Shown here: in pieces, positions 42,863-50,841 of the stretch | Layout of the letters: every line of letters starts with the position of its first letter | How positions within the stretch are numbered: position 1 is the first letter of the stretch | Origin: Lachnospiraceae bacterium | GTDB lineage: Bacteria; Bacillota; Clostridia; Lachnospirales; Lachnospiraceae | NCBI GenBank assembly: GCA_030825115.1 | Contig: JAPJQL010000004.1 | Location: 118,733 to 182,732 of the forward strand | Reading direction: 5' to 3' | Length of the DNA stretch: 64,000 nucleotides | The notes under the pieces: generated by a model | What the model was told of the DNA's origin: nothing | Seen by the model: only the letters and a program-made list of their open reading frames with translations | The model's database searches: none | Made by a program: the position numbers and the translations under genes

Positions 42863-43232
42863 GAGCCTCTTCTACTCCTTCCCCTACCGCAAACGCCACC
42901 GCCAGTTCCTTTGTGTTGGTGATGGACACCCACACCTTCCGGATTCCCATCTGCTCCGCCAGTATCTTTGCGCCTCCATACAGCACGACATAGGGCTTTC
43001 CCAGCTCATCCCTGAGCACTTCGATATCCCCCGGCATAAAACTGCGAAACCCCGTTCCGAACACCTTTGCCACTGCCTCTTTTACAGCAAAATTGCCGGC
43101 AAGCTTAGAGGGGTTTCCCTCCGCCTGCCGGCACTCCTTCGGAGTAAAGGTGCGCTTTAAAAAGGCATCCTTCCTGCATGCCTTTTCCATGCGTCCTATC
43201 TCAACCATGTCGGTTCCAACTCCAAGTATCAT
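42852..43232 (-). CDS. acpS: Holo-[acyl-carrier-protein] synthase
   Basis: A 126-residue enzyme that moves phosphopantetheine from CoA to acyl carrier protein. The MILGVGTDMVEIGRM start holds the metal-binding Asp8; the second motif, LAGNFAVKEAVAKVFGTG near 42-60, has the conserved Glu and Lys. Length is standard. The start ATG overlaps the rex stop as ATGA. Position in front of nnr and alr is common in Firmicutes. Confidence 0.95.
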   Translation of the reverse strand: MILGVGTDMVEIGRMEKACRKDAFLKRTFTPKECRQAEGNPSKLAGNFAVKEAVAKVFGTGFRSFMPGDIEVLRDELGKPYVVLYGGAKILAEQMGIRKVWVSITNTKELAVAFAVGEGVEEAHEG

Positions 43233-43912
43233 GACTTCTTGCTATCCTTTGCCTGCTTCGCTTTTTCTTTCTCTTTTTCTGCATCCTGCATGCTACATAC
43301 CCGGTAGGACAGACGCATCAGGCTCTCAGACAGGTGCACGTTTTCCACGACCACATCATCCGGCACATTCAGATCCACATGGGCAAAATTCCAGATCGCC
43401 TTGATGCCCGCGTTCACCAGGCGATCCGCAAGCTCAGGCGCCTTGGTCTTTGGAATCGTAAGGGCCGCCATCTGCACATGGTTGTCGGCGATAAACTGCT
43501 CCAGGTCATCTACGCCCCGGATCTCAATCCCGCGCACCACAAGACCGATCAGCCTCGGATTGATATCGAACATTCCCTTGATCAGGAACCCCCGCTTCTC
43601 AAAATTCGCATAATTGGCAATCGCCTGTCCCAGATTACCTGCGCCGATAATGATCAGGTTGTGCTGCCTGTCAATCCCAAGGATCTTGCCAATCTCCGTG
43701 TACAGGTATTTTACATTGTAACCATAGCCCTGCTGGCCGAATCCGCCAAAATTATTCAGATCCTGGCGAATCTGGGATGCCGTTACCCGCATCCGCACAC
43801 TCAGGTCGTTGGAGGAGATACGCTCTACTCCCGACTCCAACAATTCTCCAAGATAACGATAATATCTCGGAAGCCTTGTGATGACTGCCTTTGATATCTC
43901 TCTTCCTTCCAT
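43229..43912 (-). CDS. rex: Redox-sensing transcriptional repressor Rex
   Basis: A 227-residue repressor that senses the NADH/NAD ratio and shuts off fermentation and respiration genes when NAD is plentiful. N-terminal winged helix (residues 1-75, ITRLPRYYRYLGEL and VTASQIRQDLNNFGGFG) and Rossmann domain with IIIGAGNLGQAIANY near 85-99. The C-terminus ends in a lysine-rich tail of about 18 residues. Start ATG chosen for the AGGAG site; an earlier ATG six codons up is less likely. First gene of the run to corC. No clear Rex box (TTGTTAA-N4-TTAACAA) is found at its own promoter. Confidence 0.94.
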   Translation of the reverse strand: MEGREISKAVITRLPRYYRYLGELLESGVERISSNDLSVRMRVTASQIRQDLNNFGGFGQQGYGYNVKYLYTEIGKILGIDRQHNLIIIGAGNLGQAIANYANFEKRGFLIKGMFDINPRLIGLVVRGIEIRGVDDLEQFIADNHVQMAALTIPKTKAPELADRLVNAGIKAIWNFAHVDLNVPDDVVVENVHLSESLMRLSYRVCSMQDAEKEKEKAKQAKDSKKS

Positions 43913-43947
43913 TGATACCTCTCCTATCATTTTCGCTAATTGTATCT

Positions 43948-43976
43948 ATTATACAGTCCTGTCATTTTATTGTCAA
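43948..43976 (-). promoter_or_regulatory. Consensus promoter for rex
   Basis: Minus strand TTGACA (43971-43976), exactly 17 bases, TATAAT (43948-43953): a perfect SigA promoter. AAACATGTTT lies across its upstream edge. Confidence 0.9.
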
Positions 43977-43997
43977 ACATGTTTTATTCATGAATGA

Positions 43998-44026
43998 TTG
44001 AAAAAACCTTTCAGATATATTATACT
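43998..44026 (+). promoter_or_regulatory. Promoter for the ABC-F gene
   Basis: TTGAAA (43998-44003), 17-base spacer, TATACT (44021-44026), back to back with the rex promoter. Confidence 0.75.
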
Positions 44027-44032
44027 TTCATA

Positions 44033-44097
44033 GGACATGCCTGTAAATCCCCTATTGGAGGGGAATACGACGGCGTGAATGTGTTCTGGCATGTTCC
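44033..44097 (+). promoter_or_regulatory. Structured leader of the ABC-F gene
   Basis: GGACATGCC (44033-44041) can pair with GGCATGTTCC (44088-44097), enclosing a hairpin TCCCCT/AGGGGA (44048-44053 and 44059-44064). The inner hairpin hides a TTGGAGGGG ribosome-like site. No known riboswitch class. Confidence 0.45.
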
Positions 44098-44129
44098 GGA
44101 AATAAATGAAGGCGCCATTGGAGGAAATT

Positions 44130-46043
44130 ATGATCTTATCATGCAACCATATCAGCAAAGCATTCGGAACAGACCAGATTCTGTCCGAAGTTTCGTTTCA
44201 TATAGAAGATCAGGAGAAGGCCGCGATCGTAGGGATCAACGGCGCAGGCAAATCCACCCTGTTAAAAATCATCGTGGGCGAACTCGCTGCCGACCAGGGC
44301 AGCGTGGTGCTCTCCCGCGGCAAGACCCTTGGATATCTGGCGCAGCACCAGGATCTGGAGAGCGGACGCACGATCTATGACGAGTTAAAAGAAGTCAAAC
44401 GGCCGCTGATCGAGATGGAAGAACAGATCCGCGCCCTGGAGATCCGCATGAAGGATGCCGCCGGAGAGGAATTGGAGCAGATGCTCTCCACCTACAGCCG
44501 CCTGAACCACACCTTTGAGCTGGAAAACGGCTACGCCTGGCAAAGCGAGATCACCGGCGTCCTGAAAGGTCTGGGATTTACAGAAGACGAGTTTAACAAG
44601 ACGGTAAACACCCTGTCCGGCGGACAAAAGACCCGGGTATCCCTGGGAAGACTGCTGCTGTCAAAGCCGGATATCATCCTGCTCGACGAGCCGACCAACC
44701 ATCTGGACATGGAATCCATCGCATGGCTTGAGACCTACCTGCGCGCTTACAGCGGGGCTGTCATCATCGTGGCCCATGACCGTTATTTCTTAAACCGGGT
44801 GGTCGGAAAGATCGTGGAACTGGAACAGGGCCGCTGCAGTGTATATCAGGGAAACTATACCGCATACAGCGAAAAAAAGGCGATGATCCGCGCCGCCAGG
44901 ATGAAAGCGTATCTAAACCAGCAGCAGGAGATCCGTCATCAGGAAGAAGTGATTGCCAAATTAAAATCCTTCAACCGGGAAAAATCCATCAAACGGGCTG
45001 AAAGCCGGGAGAAAATGCTGGACAAGATCGAGCTTCTGGAAAAGCCGGCAGAAATCAACGATGAGATGAAGATCAGCCTGGAGCCGAATATCCTCAGCGG
45101 CAACGACGTGCTGACCGTGCGGAACCTTGCAAAATCCTTCGGCAGCCAAAGGCTGTTTGAACATCTTGATTTTGATATCAAACGCGGGGAACGGGTCGCC
45201 GTCATCGGCAACAACGGGACCGGCAAGACCACGATCCTGAAGCTGATCAACGAGATGCTGCCCGCCGATGCCGGAACCATCACCCTGGGCTCCAAAGTCC
45301 ACATCGGTTACTATGACCAGGAGCATCATGTTTTAAATATGGAAAATACCCTGTTTGAAGAGGTACAGGATGCCTACCCGAACCTGACCAACACCCAGGT
45401 CCGCAACATCCTGGCGGCATTTCTCTTTACCGGAGACGATGTGTTTAAGCGGATCGGCGACATCAGCGGCGGCGAACGGGGCCGCGTCTCCCTTGCAAAG
45501 CTGATGCTGTCAGAAGCCAATTTCCTGATCCTGGATGAGCCGACCAACCACCTGGACATCACTTCCAAAGAGATTCTGGAACAGGCGCTCAACAACTATA
45601 CCGGCACGGTACTCTACGTCTCCCATGACCGGTATTTCATCAATCAGACGGCGACCCGCATCCTGGAACTGACCGGTCAGACCCTGATCAATTATATCGG
45701 AAACTATGATTATTATCTGGAGAAAAAAGAGCTGATGGCCAGCCTTTATACCGATACGGCTTCCACACAGGCACCTGCTGCTTCTGATGTGAGCGAGGTC
45801 AAACTGGACTGGAAGGCGCAAAAAGAAGAACAGGCGCGCATCCGCAAACGCCAGAATGATTTGAAAAAGACCGAAGACGAGATACTCAAACTGGAGACCA
45901 GGGACAGCGAGATTGACGCCCTTCTCCTTGACGAATCCGTGTATACCGATGTCGCAAGGCTGGTAGAACTGAATCAGGAAAAAGAAAGCCTCCAGTCACG
46001 GCTGGAAGAGCTCTATGAAATATGGGAATCCCTGGCTGACTAG
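44130..46043 (+). CDS. ABC-F family ATP-binding protein
   Basis: A 637-residue soluble protein with two ABC nucleotide domains. Walker A motifs are GINGAGKST (near residue 36) and GNNGTGKTT (near 360); Walker B/LDEPTNHLD occurs in both halves; an interdomain linker rich in charged residues covers about 235-310. A C-terminal coiled-coil of about 80 residues (QKEEQARIRKRQND onward) follows. No membrane domain, so it is not a transporter. ABC-F proteins act on ribosomes; some protect them from antibiotics, others (EttA, Uup, YdiF) are housekeeping. I cannot tell which. The ATG after GGAGG is used; an earlier ATG eight codons up is unsupported. Confidence 0.93.
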   Translation: MILSCNHISKAFGTDQILSEVSFHIEDQEKAAIVGINGAGKSTLLKIIVGELAADQGSVVLSRGKTLGYLAQHQDLESGRTIYDELKEVKRPLIEMEEQIRALEIRMKDAAGEELEQMLSTYSRLNHTFELENGYAWQSEITGVLKGLGFTEDEFNKTVNTLSGGQKTRVSLGRLLLSKPDIILLDEPTNHLDMESIAWLETYLRAYSGAVIIVAHDRYFLNRVVGKIVELEQGRCSVYQGNYTAYSEKKAMIRAARMKAYLNQQQEIRHQEEVIAKLKSFNREKSIKRAESREKMLDKIELLEKPAEINDEMKISLEPNILSGNDVLTVRNLAKSFGSQRLFEHLDFDIKRGERVAVIGNNGTGKTTILKLINEMLPADAGTITLGSKVHIGYYDQEHHVLNMENTLFEEVQDAYPNLTNTQVRNILAAFLFTGDDVFKRIGDISGGERGRVSLAKLMLSEANFLILDEPTNHLDITSKEILEQALNNYTGTVLYVSHDRYFINQTATRILELTGQTLINYIGNYDYYLEKKELMASLYTDTASTQAPAASDVSEVKLDWKAQKEEQARIRKRQNDLKKTEDEILKLETRDSEIDALLLDESVYTDVARLVELNQEKESLQSRLEELYEIWESLAD

Positions 46044-46052
46044 TCAGGGATT
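46025..46052. terminator. Hairpin spanning the two convergent stops
   Basis: GAATCCCTG (46025-46033) pairs with CAGGGATTC (46044-46052), and the stop codons of both genes lie in or beside the loop. T tract on the plus strand is moderate (TTCTCGTTTT). Confidence 0.6.
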
Positions 46053-47021
46053 CTTCTCGTTTTGTCCATTCTTTTCTTTTTCCACTCCGGGCCCTCCGAT
46101 TTCCGTTGCCTTCTGTGCCCGCTCCTGCCGTTCTTTTGCTTCCTGCTCCTTCTGTTTTTGATACACTTCCGGGTATTCATCCTTCATATGCAGGATATCT
46201 CCGACGATCTCACAGACCTGAGGTGCGATCTGCTCCATCGCTTCCCGGTCCACCGGGTCCAGATAAGCCGCAAACAGCTTTCCAAAATAAAATCCGGAAT
46301 CGCCGGAATAATAATTCGGGATATTTAAAATCCTGTTCAGCGCAATCTGCTCCGTCCACAGCACCTGCATCAGCGGATTATCCTCTTCATATAAACCGGC
46401 GGCGTATCCCACATAGGTCCCAAATGCCTGGAGCAGAGCATCCGTATCCGTAAACTTTACCTTCTTATACCGGGTATCCACACTGTGATATACATAATAG
46501 ATTCCCATGTCTGTGTCCGGCGCGGCAAAATACTTTTTCTGCTTATAAAACATCATCTGCCAGCCGTCCTTTTCAAACTCGGCAAACCAGCCCCGCGGAA
46601 CTTCATACAGCGCGTCGGTGATCATGTCCTTGTCTTCGGCCGTAGGGCTCTCCCTTCCGATCACCCGGATCTGGTTCGTCTCCTGCTCCTGACCGTCCTT
46701 GTTCATATATTTCAGACCGATATACTGGTTGTGCGCCATCTGCCCGTTGCTGAAAAAGTAGTAGCGGACTCCGTCGATGTTGGCATAGCCGCTGTCCTCC
46801 ATCCATCCGTCAGAATCAAACCAGTACCACTCGCCTTCATATAAGAGCCATCCGGTATGGACATTGCGGTCCGCATCATAATAGTACCAGTGATGGTTTT
46901 TATCACTGTAATACCAATTGCTCCCGCCGCGTCCGGGTGCATCCATCCCATACGCCTGCACGGCAGGCGCAATCCCTATCAGAGAAGCCAGCGCCAGTAT
47001 CACGATATTCTTTTTGTTCAC
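46044..47021 (-). CDS. Secreted protein with choline-binding-type wall repeats
   Basis: A 325-residue exported protein. A signal peptide covers about residues 1-24 (ending PAVQA). Next come three or four aromatic repeats of the glucan/choline-binding class: NWYYSDKNHHWYYYD, GEWYWFDSDGWM and GVRYYFFSNGQMA (about 35-100). The rest (about 110-300) has no recognised domain; it may be a novel catalytic or structural part. The last 25 residues are Glu/Lys/Gln-rich. The GTG at 47021 or the one at 47033 could be the start; neither has an ideal ribosome site. Likely anchored on teichoic acid or wall polymers. A hairpin followed by six T residues lies in its leader. Confidence 0.72.
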   Translation of the reverse strand: MNKKNIVILALASLIGIAPAVQAYGMDAPGRGGSNWYYSDKNHHWYYYDADRNVHTGWLLYEGEWYWFDSDGWMEDSGYANIDGVRYYFFSNGQMAHNQYIGLKYMNKDGQEQETNQIRVIGRESPTAEDKDMITDALYEVPRGWFAEFEKDGWQMMFYKQKKYFAAPDTDMGIYYVYHSVDTRYKKVKFTDTDALLQAFGTYVGYAAGLYEEDNPLMQVLWTEQIALNRILNIPNYYSGDSGFYFGKLFAAYLDPVDREAMEQIAPQVCEIVGDILHMKDEYPEVYQKQKEQEAKERQERAQKATEIGGPGVEKEKNGQNEKNP

Positions 47022-47067
47022 GGCCCCTCTCACCCTCTTTCTGCCATTTGCGATAAAAATATACTAT

Positions 47068-47090
47068 AAAAAAGGGAGGATGCCCCTCCC
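47068..47090 (-). terminator. Early terminator-like hairpin in the leader of the wall-repeat gene
   Basis: On the minus strand GGGAGG and CCTCCC arms with a five-base loop are followed directly by TTTTTT, some 50 bases before the gene and about 10 bases after the predicted transcription start. Confidence 0.65.
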
Positions 47091-47106
47091 ACATATCTCT
47101 GTTTTC

Positions 47107-47135
47107 ATTATAGAAAATAACCGCAGGAAAATCAA
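47107..47135 (-). promoter_or_regulatory. Promoter for the wall-repeat gene
   Basis: Minus strand TTGATT (47130-47135), 17-base spacer, TATAAT (47107-47112). Confidence 0.7.
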
Positions 47136-47172
47136 CGTACAAATTTCTTAATATGGGTAAGAAAGGATTAAG

Positions 47173-47202
47173 TTGACATGCTCCGGTCAATCATGTTAGA
47201 AT
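47173..47202 (+). promoter_or_regulatory. Promoter for RNase P RNA
   Basis: TTGACA (47173-47178), 18-base spacer, TAGAAT (47197-47202), eight bases before the predicted 5' end of rnpB. Confidence 0.8.
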
Positions 47203-47210
47203 AAAACAGT

Positions 47211-47556
47211 TTGAGTAGGACAGATGGTCGCTGCCGCACCGCCGAAAGGCTGCGGGAGAGGAAAGTCCGGGCTTCACAGGGCAGAATGCCAGATAACGTC
47301 TGGCGGAGGCGACTCCAGGGACAGTGCAACAGAAATATACCGCCGGCATCCGCCGGTAAGGGTGGAAGGGCAGTGTAAGAGACTACCGCCCGCCTGGTAA
47401 CAGGCGGGGCACATGTAAACCCCATTCGAAGCAAGACCGAACAGAAAGCATAAGGCGGCCCGTCTGCTTTCGGGTAGGTTGCTTGAGCCAGGTGGCGACA
47501 TCTGGTCTAGATAGATGACCATCCAACGACATAACCCGGCTTATCGTCCTGCTCAA
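47211..47556 (+). ncRNA. rnpB: RNase P RNA, class A
   Basis: The catalytic RNA that trims tRNA 5' ends. The terminal P1 helix is TTGAGTAGGAC (47211-47221) with GTCCTGCTCAA (47546-47556). The conserved core is clear: GAGGAAAGTCCGGGCTTCAC near 47258, ACAGAAA near 47329, and the 3' signature AGATAGATGACCATC... ACATAACCCGGCTTAT near 47510-47543. The presence of the class A stem pattern and about 346-base length fit Clostridia. A promoter lies in front and a terminator behind. Fills most of the gap between two leftward gene groups. Confidence 0.95.
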
Positions 47557-47560
47557 TTTA

Positions 47561-47618
47561 AACGGACCATAAAAGACTACAGGAATCATCCCTGCCGTCT
47601 TTTATGGTCCGTTTTTTT
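47561..47618. terminator. Terminator of rnpB
   Basis: AAACGGACCATAAAAGAC pairs perfectly with GTCTTTTATGGTCCGTTT, followed by TTTTTT on the plus strand; the A run lets it serve the leftward nucleoside kinase gene too. Confidence 0.88.
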
Positions 47619-47624
47619 AATCTG

Positions 47625-49280
47625 TTATACCTTAAAACAGCTTCCCCCGATAAACTCCCGCAGTATGGAGTTCTTCGGGATATCCTCGCTGCTCACCCCG
47701 AGAAAATAATCCAAAAACTTCAGCAGGCGCTTCGCCTCCAGATATTCCTCGCAATCCCTCGGGATGCCAAACAGCAGCGGCTCTGCATATTGTTTCAGCA
47801 CCGCCAGTTCATACACAAGAGCCGAATTGAACATCACATCCGCACTCTCCTGGTATGGGAAGATATTTTCCTCCTCGCCTTTCCGCACCGAGGACCACAT
47901 CCGTATGGTGTCCTGTGCCGATGATCCTCTTGTTCTGGCATCCCGCACCATGCGGCGCAGCAGCCGCCCGTCGGTGGTTGGCACACGGTTGTGTTCATCG
48001 ATATTGAGCTGGGTCAGGGCGCTGATATAGATCTTATACTTGCTCTCCTTTGGCAGCCCCTCCGACATCTTGTCATTCAGGCAGTGGATCCCCTCGATCA
48101 CCAGGATATCCTCCGCCCCCAGAGTCAGATAATCACCTTTGTATTCCCGTTCTCCTGTCACAAAGTTATACCGCGGAAGTTCCACCGTCTTGCCGGCGAG
48201 CAGATCTGTCATATCCTGGTTGAACTGCTTCAAATCCAGGCATTCCAGCGCCTCATAATTATAATTGCCGTGTTCGTCCCTCGGACTGTCTACCCGGTTG
48301 ACAAAATAATTGTCCACCGCGATCGGATGAGGGATCAGCCCTTTTGCGCGGAGCTGGATGGACAGACGGTGGGAAAACGTCGTCTTGCCTGAGGAAGACG
48401 GTCCTGCGATCATCACAAATTTCTTATCCGGCTGGCTGGCGATCTTTTCCGCCACATCCCCCATCTTCTTTTCCTGAAGCGCCTCCTGAATCAAGATCAG
48501 TTCATTCATCTTACCGTGGGAAATCATCTCGTTCAAGGCACCGACATTGGAAACCTGCAGCTTTTCGCTCCACTCCCCTGCTTCCCGGAGCACAGAAAAC
48601 AGCTTCGGCCTGTCCCGAAGCTCAGGCACTTTTTCAGGGTTCATGGAGGACGGAAGCATCAGCACAAAACCATGCTGATATGGGATCAGGTCAAAATACC
48701 GGATATAGCTGGTGTTCTGAACCATATACCCATAGAAATAATCTTCAAAACCGCCCATGCTGTAGATATTCACCCTGGAAGACCTGCGGTAACGGAACAG
48801 CCGCTCTTTATCATACATCCCGTGCCTGTGGAACAGTTCCACGGCCTCGTCTGTATTGACGCTGCGCTTCATGATCGGAATCTTTGCCTCTACATATTCC
48901 CACATCTTTTCCTTGATTTTTCCGACCATCTCCTGATCCAGTGGAAAATTCCCCTTTGCCTCGACAAAAAGTCCGTCTCCGATCGAAAAGTCCACGCAGA
49001 CCTTCTCGATATTCTCTCTCCCGGCGATCTCATACAGCGCCTTCAGCATCACAAACAGCGCGCTCCGGCGGTAGGTCTGGATGCCCGGTCGGTCCTTTCC
49101 TGTGAGGAAATGGATCTTCATATCCGGTTTTACTTTTTTGTGCAGTTCCCGCAGTTTTCCGTTTACGAACGCCAGCAGGATATCATGCTCAAACTGCGGC
49201 TGAAATTCCTCCGCCACATCCATCAAAAGTACGCCTTCTTCATACTCACGAAGCTGCCCCTCTACCGTTACCTGCATCAT
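47625..49280 (-). CDS. TGS-domain nucleoside kinase (uridine kinase-like)
   Basis: A 551-residue protein in two parts. Residues 1-60 form a TGS domain and 60-250 resemble the second additional (editing) domain of threonyl-tRNA synthetase, including the HRHG segment near 152. Residues 285-500 are a P-loop kinase of the uridine kinase/phosphoribulokinase family, with GPSSSGKTTFSHRL (294-307) and VIEGIHCLN. Proteins with this layout occur across Firmicutes and Thermotoga as nucleoside kinases; the role of the synthetase-like half is not known to me. GGGGG precedes the ATG. Last gene of the dgt-dnaG-rpoD-trmK-nif3 run. Confidence 0.87.
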   Translation of the reverse strand: MMQVTVEGQLREYEEGVLLMDVAEEFQPQFEHDILLAFVNGKLRELHKKVKPDMKIHFLTGKDRPGIQTYRRSALFVMLKALYEIAGRENIEKVCVDFSIGDGLFVEAKGNFPLDQEMVGKIKEKMWEYVEAKIPIMKRSVNTDEAVELFHRHGMYDKERLFRYRRSSRVNIYSMGGFEDYFYGYMVQNTSYIRYFDLIPYQHGFVLMLPSSMNPEKVPELRDRPKLFSVLREAGEWSEKLQVSNVGALNEMISHGKMNELILIQEALQEKKMGDVAEKIASQPDKKFVMIAGPSSSGKTTFSHRLSIQLRAKGLIPHPIAVDNYFVNRVDSPRDEHGNYNYEALECLDLKQFNQDMTDLLAGKTVELPRYNFVTGEREYKGDYLTLGAEDILVIEGIHCLNDKMSEGLPKESKYKIYISALTQLNIDEHNRVPTTDGRLLRRMVRDARTRGSSAQDTIRMWSSVRKGEEENIFPYQESADVMFNSALVYELAVLKQYAEPLLFGIPRDCEEYLEAKRLLKFLDYFLGVSSEDIPKNSILREFIGGSCFKV

Positions 49281-49314
49281 GTCAATCCCCCTGTCTTATG
49301 CTGTTGCAGCCTGT

Positions 49315-50112
49315 TCAAAGCACTCCGGCAGGAAACGCCTCCCCCGCCAGCACGACTGTAAGTTCCGAACCAAACTGCTCCTTCAGATAGTTTTCCATAA
49401 AGCTCATAAAAATATGCTCCAGGCCATAATGCCCGCCGTCAATGACAGCCATCCCGTTGGCCACGGCATCGATCCCCTCGTGATGGCCGATGTCTCCGGT
49501 CACGAGGACCTGAGCGCCTGACGTCAGCCCATGCCGGATCATACTTCCGCCGGAACCTGGTGACACCGCGATCCGGTCTGCCGGACCGTCCAGCTGCCCC
49601 AGACCATAGACGGTGACAAACGGCAGTCCAAACCGTTCTTTGACCAAAGTTCCAAGTTCTGTCAAAGTAAGCGGTTTTGCGAGCGTCCCGACCTTTCCAA
49701 TCCCGATCGGCGTTCCGTCTGCCTCCCCCGTCACTTCCAGAGGCAGTCCGTCCTTCAATTCCAAAAGCCCGGCCGCCAGATCCGCCATACAGCCGGGTGC
49801 GATATCAAAATTCGTATGCATCGCATAGTAAGAGATATCCGCCTGGATCAGCTTTAAGATCCTCCGGCTGATAAAATCCTGGTCATTCACCTTTTTCAGC
49901 GCCTTAAATATCAGCGGGTGATGGGTCAGCAAAAGATCTGCCTGTTCCCTGATCGCCTGCTCCACCACCTCATCCGTCGCATCCAGCGCCAGCAATACTT
50001 TCTTCACCTCTTTATCCATCCGGCCGGCCAACAGCCCGGGATTATCCCATTCGCAGGCATATTCCACCGGGGCCAGCTGCTCAAGCCGTCTGATTATCTC
50101 ACTGCATCGCAT
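49315..50112 (-). CDS. Nif3-like dinuclear metal centre protein
   Basis: A 265-residue protein of the NIF3/YqfO family, which forms hexameric rings with two metals per subunit. The metal ligands are seen in LLTHHPLIFK near 60-69, AMHTNFD near 98-104 and TGDIGHHEG near 205-213. This short form lacks the inserted PII-like domain of YqfO. Annotated in databases as GTP cyclohydrolase 1 type 2 homologue, but function is open. It follows trmK, and its start lies inside the trmK 3' end: GGAGG lies six bases before the second of two adjacent ATGs. The trmK-nif3 pairing is widespread. Confidence 0.92.
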   Translation of the reverse strand: MRCSEIIRRLEQLAPVEYACEWDNPGLLAGRMDKEVKKVLLALDATDEVVEQAIREQADLLLTHHPLIFKALKKVNDQDFISRRILKLIQADISYYAMHTNFDIAPGCMADLAAGLLELKDGLPLEVTGEADGTPIGIGKVGTLAKPLTLTELGTLVKERFGLPFVTVYGLGQLDGPADRIAVSPGSGGSMIRHGLTSGAQVLVTGDIGHHEGIDAVANGMAVIDGGHYGLEHIFMSFMENYLKEQFGSELTVVLAGEAFPAGVL

Positions 50113-50791
50113 CATAAGCCTCCTTTATCCGGCAAAGTTCCTCTTCCACTTCCAGACTGCGCTCCTTTGCGCCTTCCGAATCCTGTGCGGCAAGCCGTTC
50201 TTTTATCATCAGGAGCTTTTCTCTCTCCCGATCCAGGTATTCCTGCAGCACAGGGGATTTTTTCCGGATCAGACAGTCGCCGTATTCATAGCGGAACTCC
50301 TCTTCATAATGCATGGCGCCTCTGACAGCCACCATGACCGTATAATACTTCCCGTCTTCCCGGAGCATGATCTCCTCCTCGATGGCAAAGCCCATCGATT
50401 CCAGCCCTCTCCGGAATATTGCAAGCTCCGACTGCGGTGAGAGCACAAATCGTCCCACACTGTCCCACACGTGGGAACCTTCCCGTAGAATCCGAAGCAT
50501 CAGTTCTCCGCCCATCCCGGCGATCACCACCGTATCTGCCTCTCCCGCACGAAGCTCACTCAGCCCGTCGCTCAGCCTGGTCTCGATGCGTTCCTCCAAT
50601 TTGTACTGAGCGATGTGCTCTCTGGCCCTCTCAAGCGGTCCCTTCCGCACATCCATCGCTATCGCATGTTCTGCAATCCCCTGCATGACCAGCCAGATTG
50701 GCACGTACCCATGATCGGTACCGATATCTGCCACACGGCTTCCGCGGGGCACGCAGGATGCCACCGTCTCCAGTCGCTGTGATAATTTCAT
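50099..50791 (-). CDS. trmK: tRNA (adenine(22)-N1)-methyltransferase
   Basis: A 230-residue SAM-dependent enzyme that methylates N1 of A22 in tRNA. The SAM motif VADIGTDHGYVPIWL is at residues 20-34; AGMGGELM near 92 and SPQSELAIFRR near 115 are further family marks. A C-terminal coiled coil (about 165-225) is typical and helps bind tRNA. Placed between rpoD and nif3, a conserved order in Firmicutes. GGAGAG lies about 11 bases before the ATG, a little far. Confidence 0.94.
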   Translation of the reverse strand: MKLSQRLETVASCVPRGSRVADIGTDHGYVPIWLVMQGIAEHAIAMDVRKGPLERAREHIAQYKLEERIETRLSDGLSELRAGEADTVVIAGMGGELMLRILREGSHVWDSVGRFVLSPQSELAIFRRGLESMGFAIEEEIMLREDGKYYTVMVAVRGAMHYEEEFRYEYGDCLIRKKSPVLQEYLDREREKLLMIKERLAAQDSEGAKERSLEVEEELCRIKEAYDAMQ

Positions 50792-50841
50792 TAATCTCTT
50801 ATCTCTCCATCTATTGTATTCTTATGCCGCGCCATCCGGCA

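Noticed and set aside
43965..43990. Rex operator at the rex promoter
   Set aside because: Only AAACATGTTT is symmetric; it does not match TTGTTAA-N4-TTAACAA on both halves.
47168..47589. Protein-coding frames over the RNase P RNA
   Set aside because: The segment folds as rnpB with all conserved blocks; the frames are by chance.
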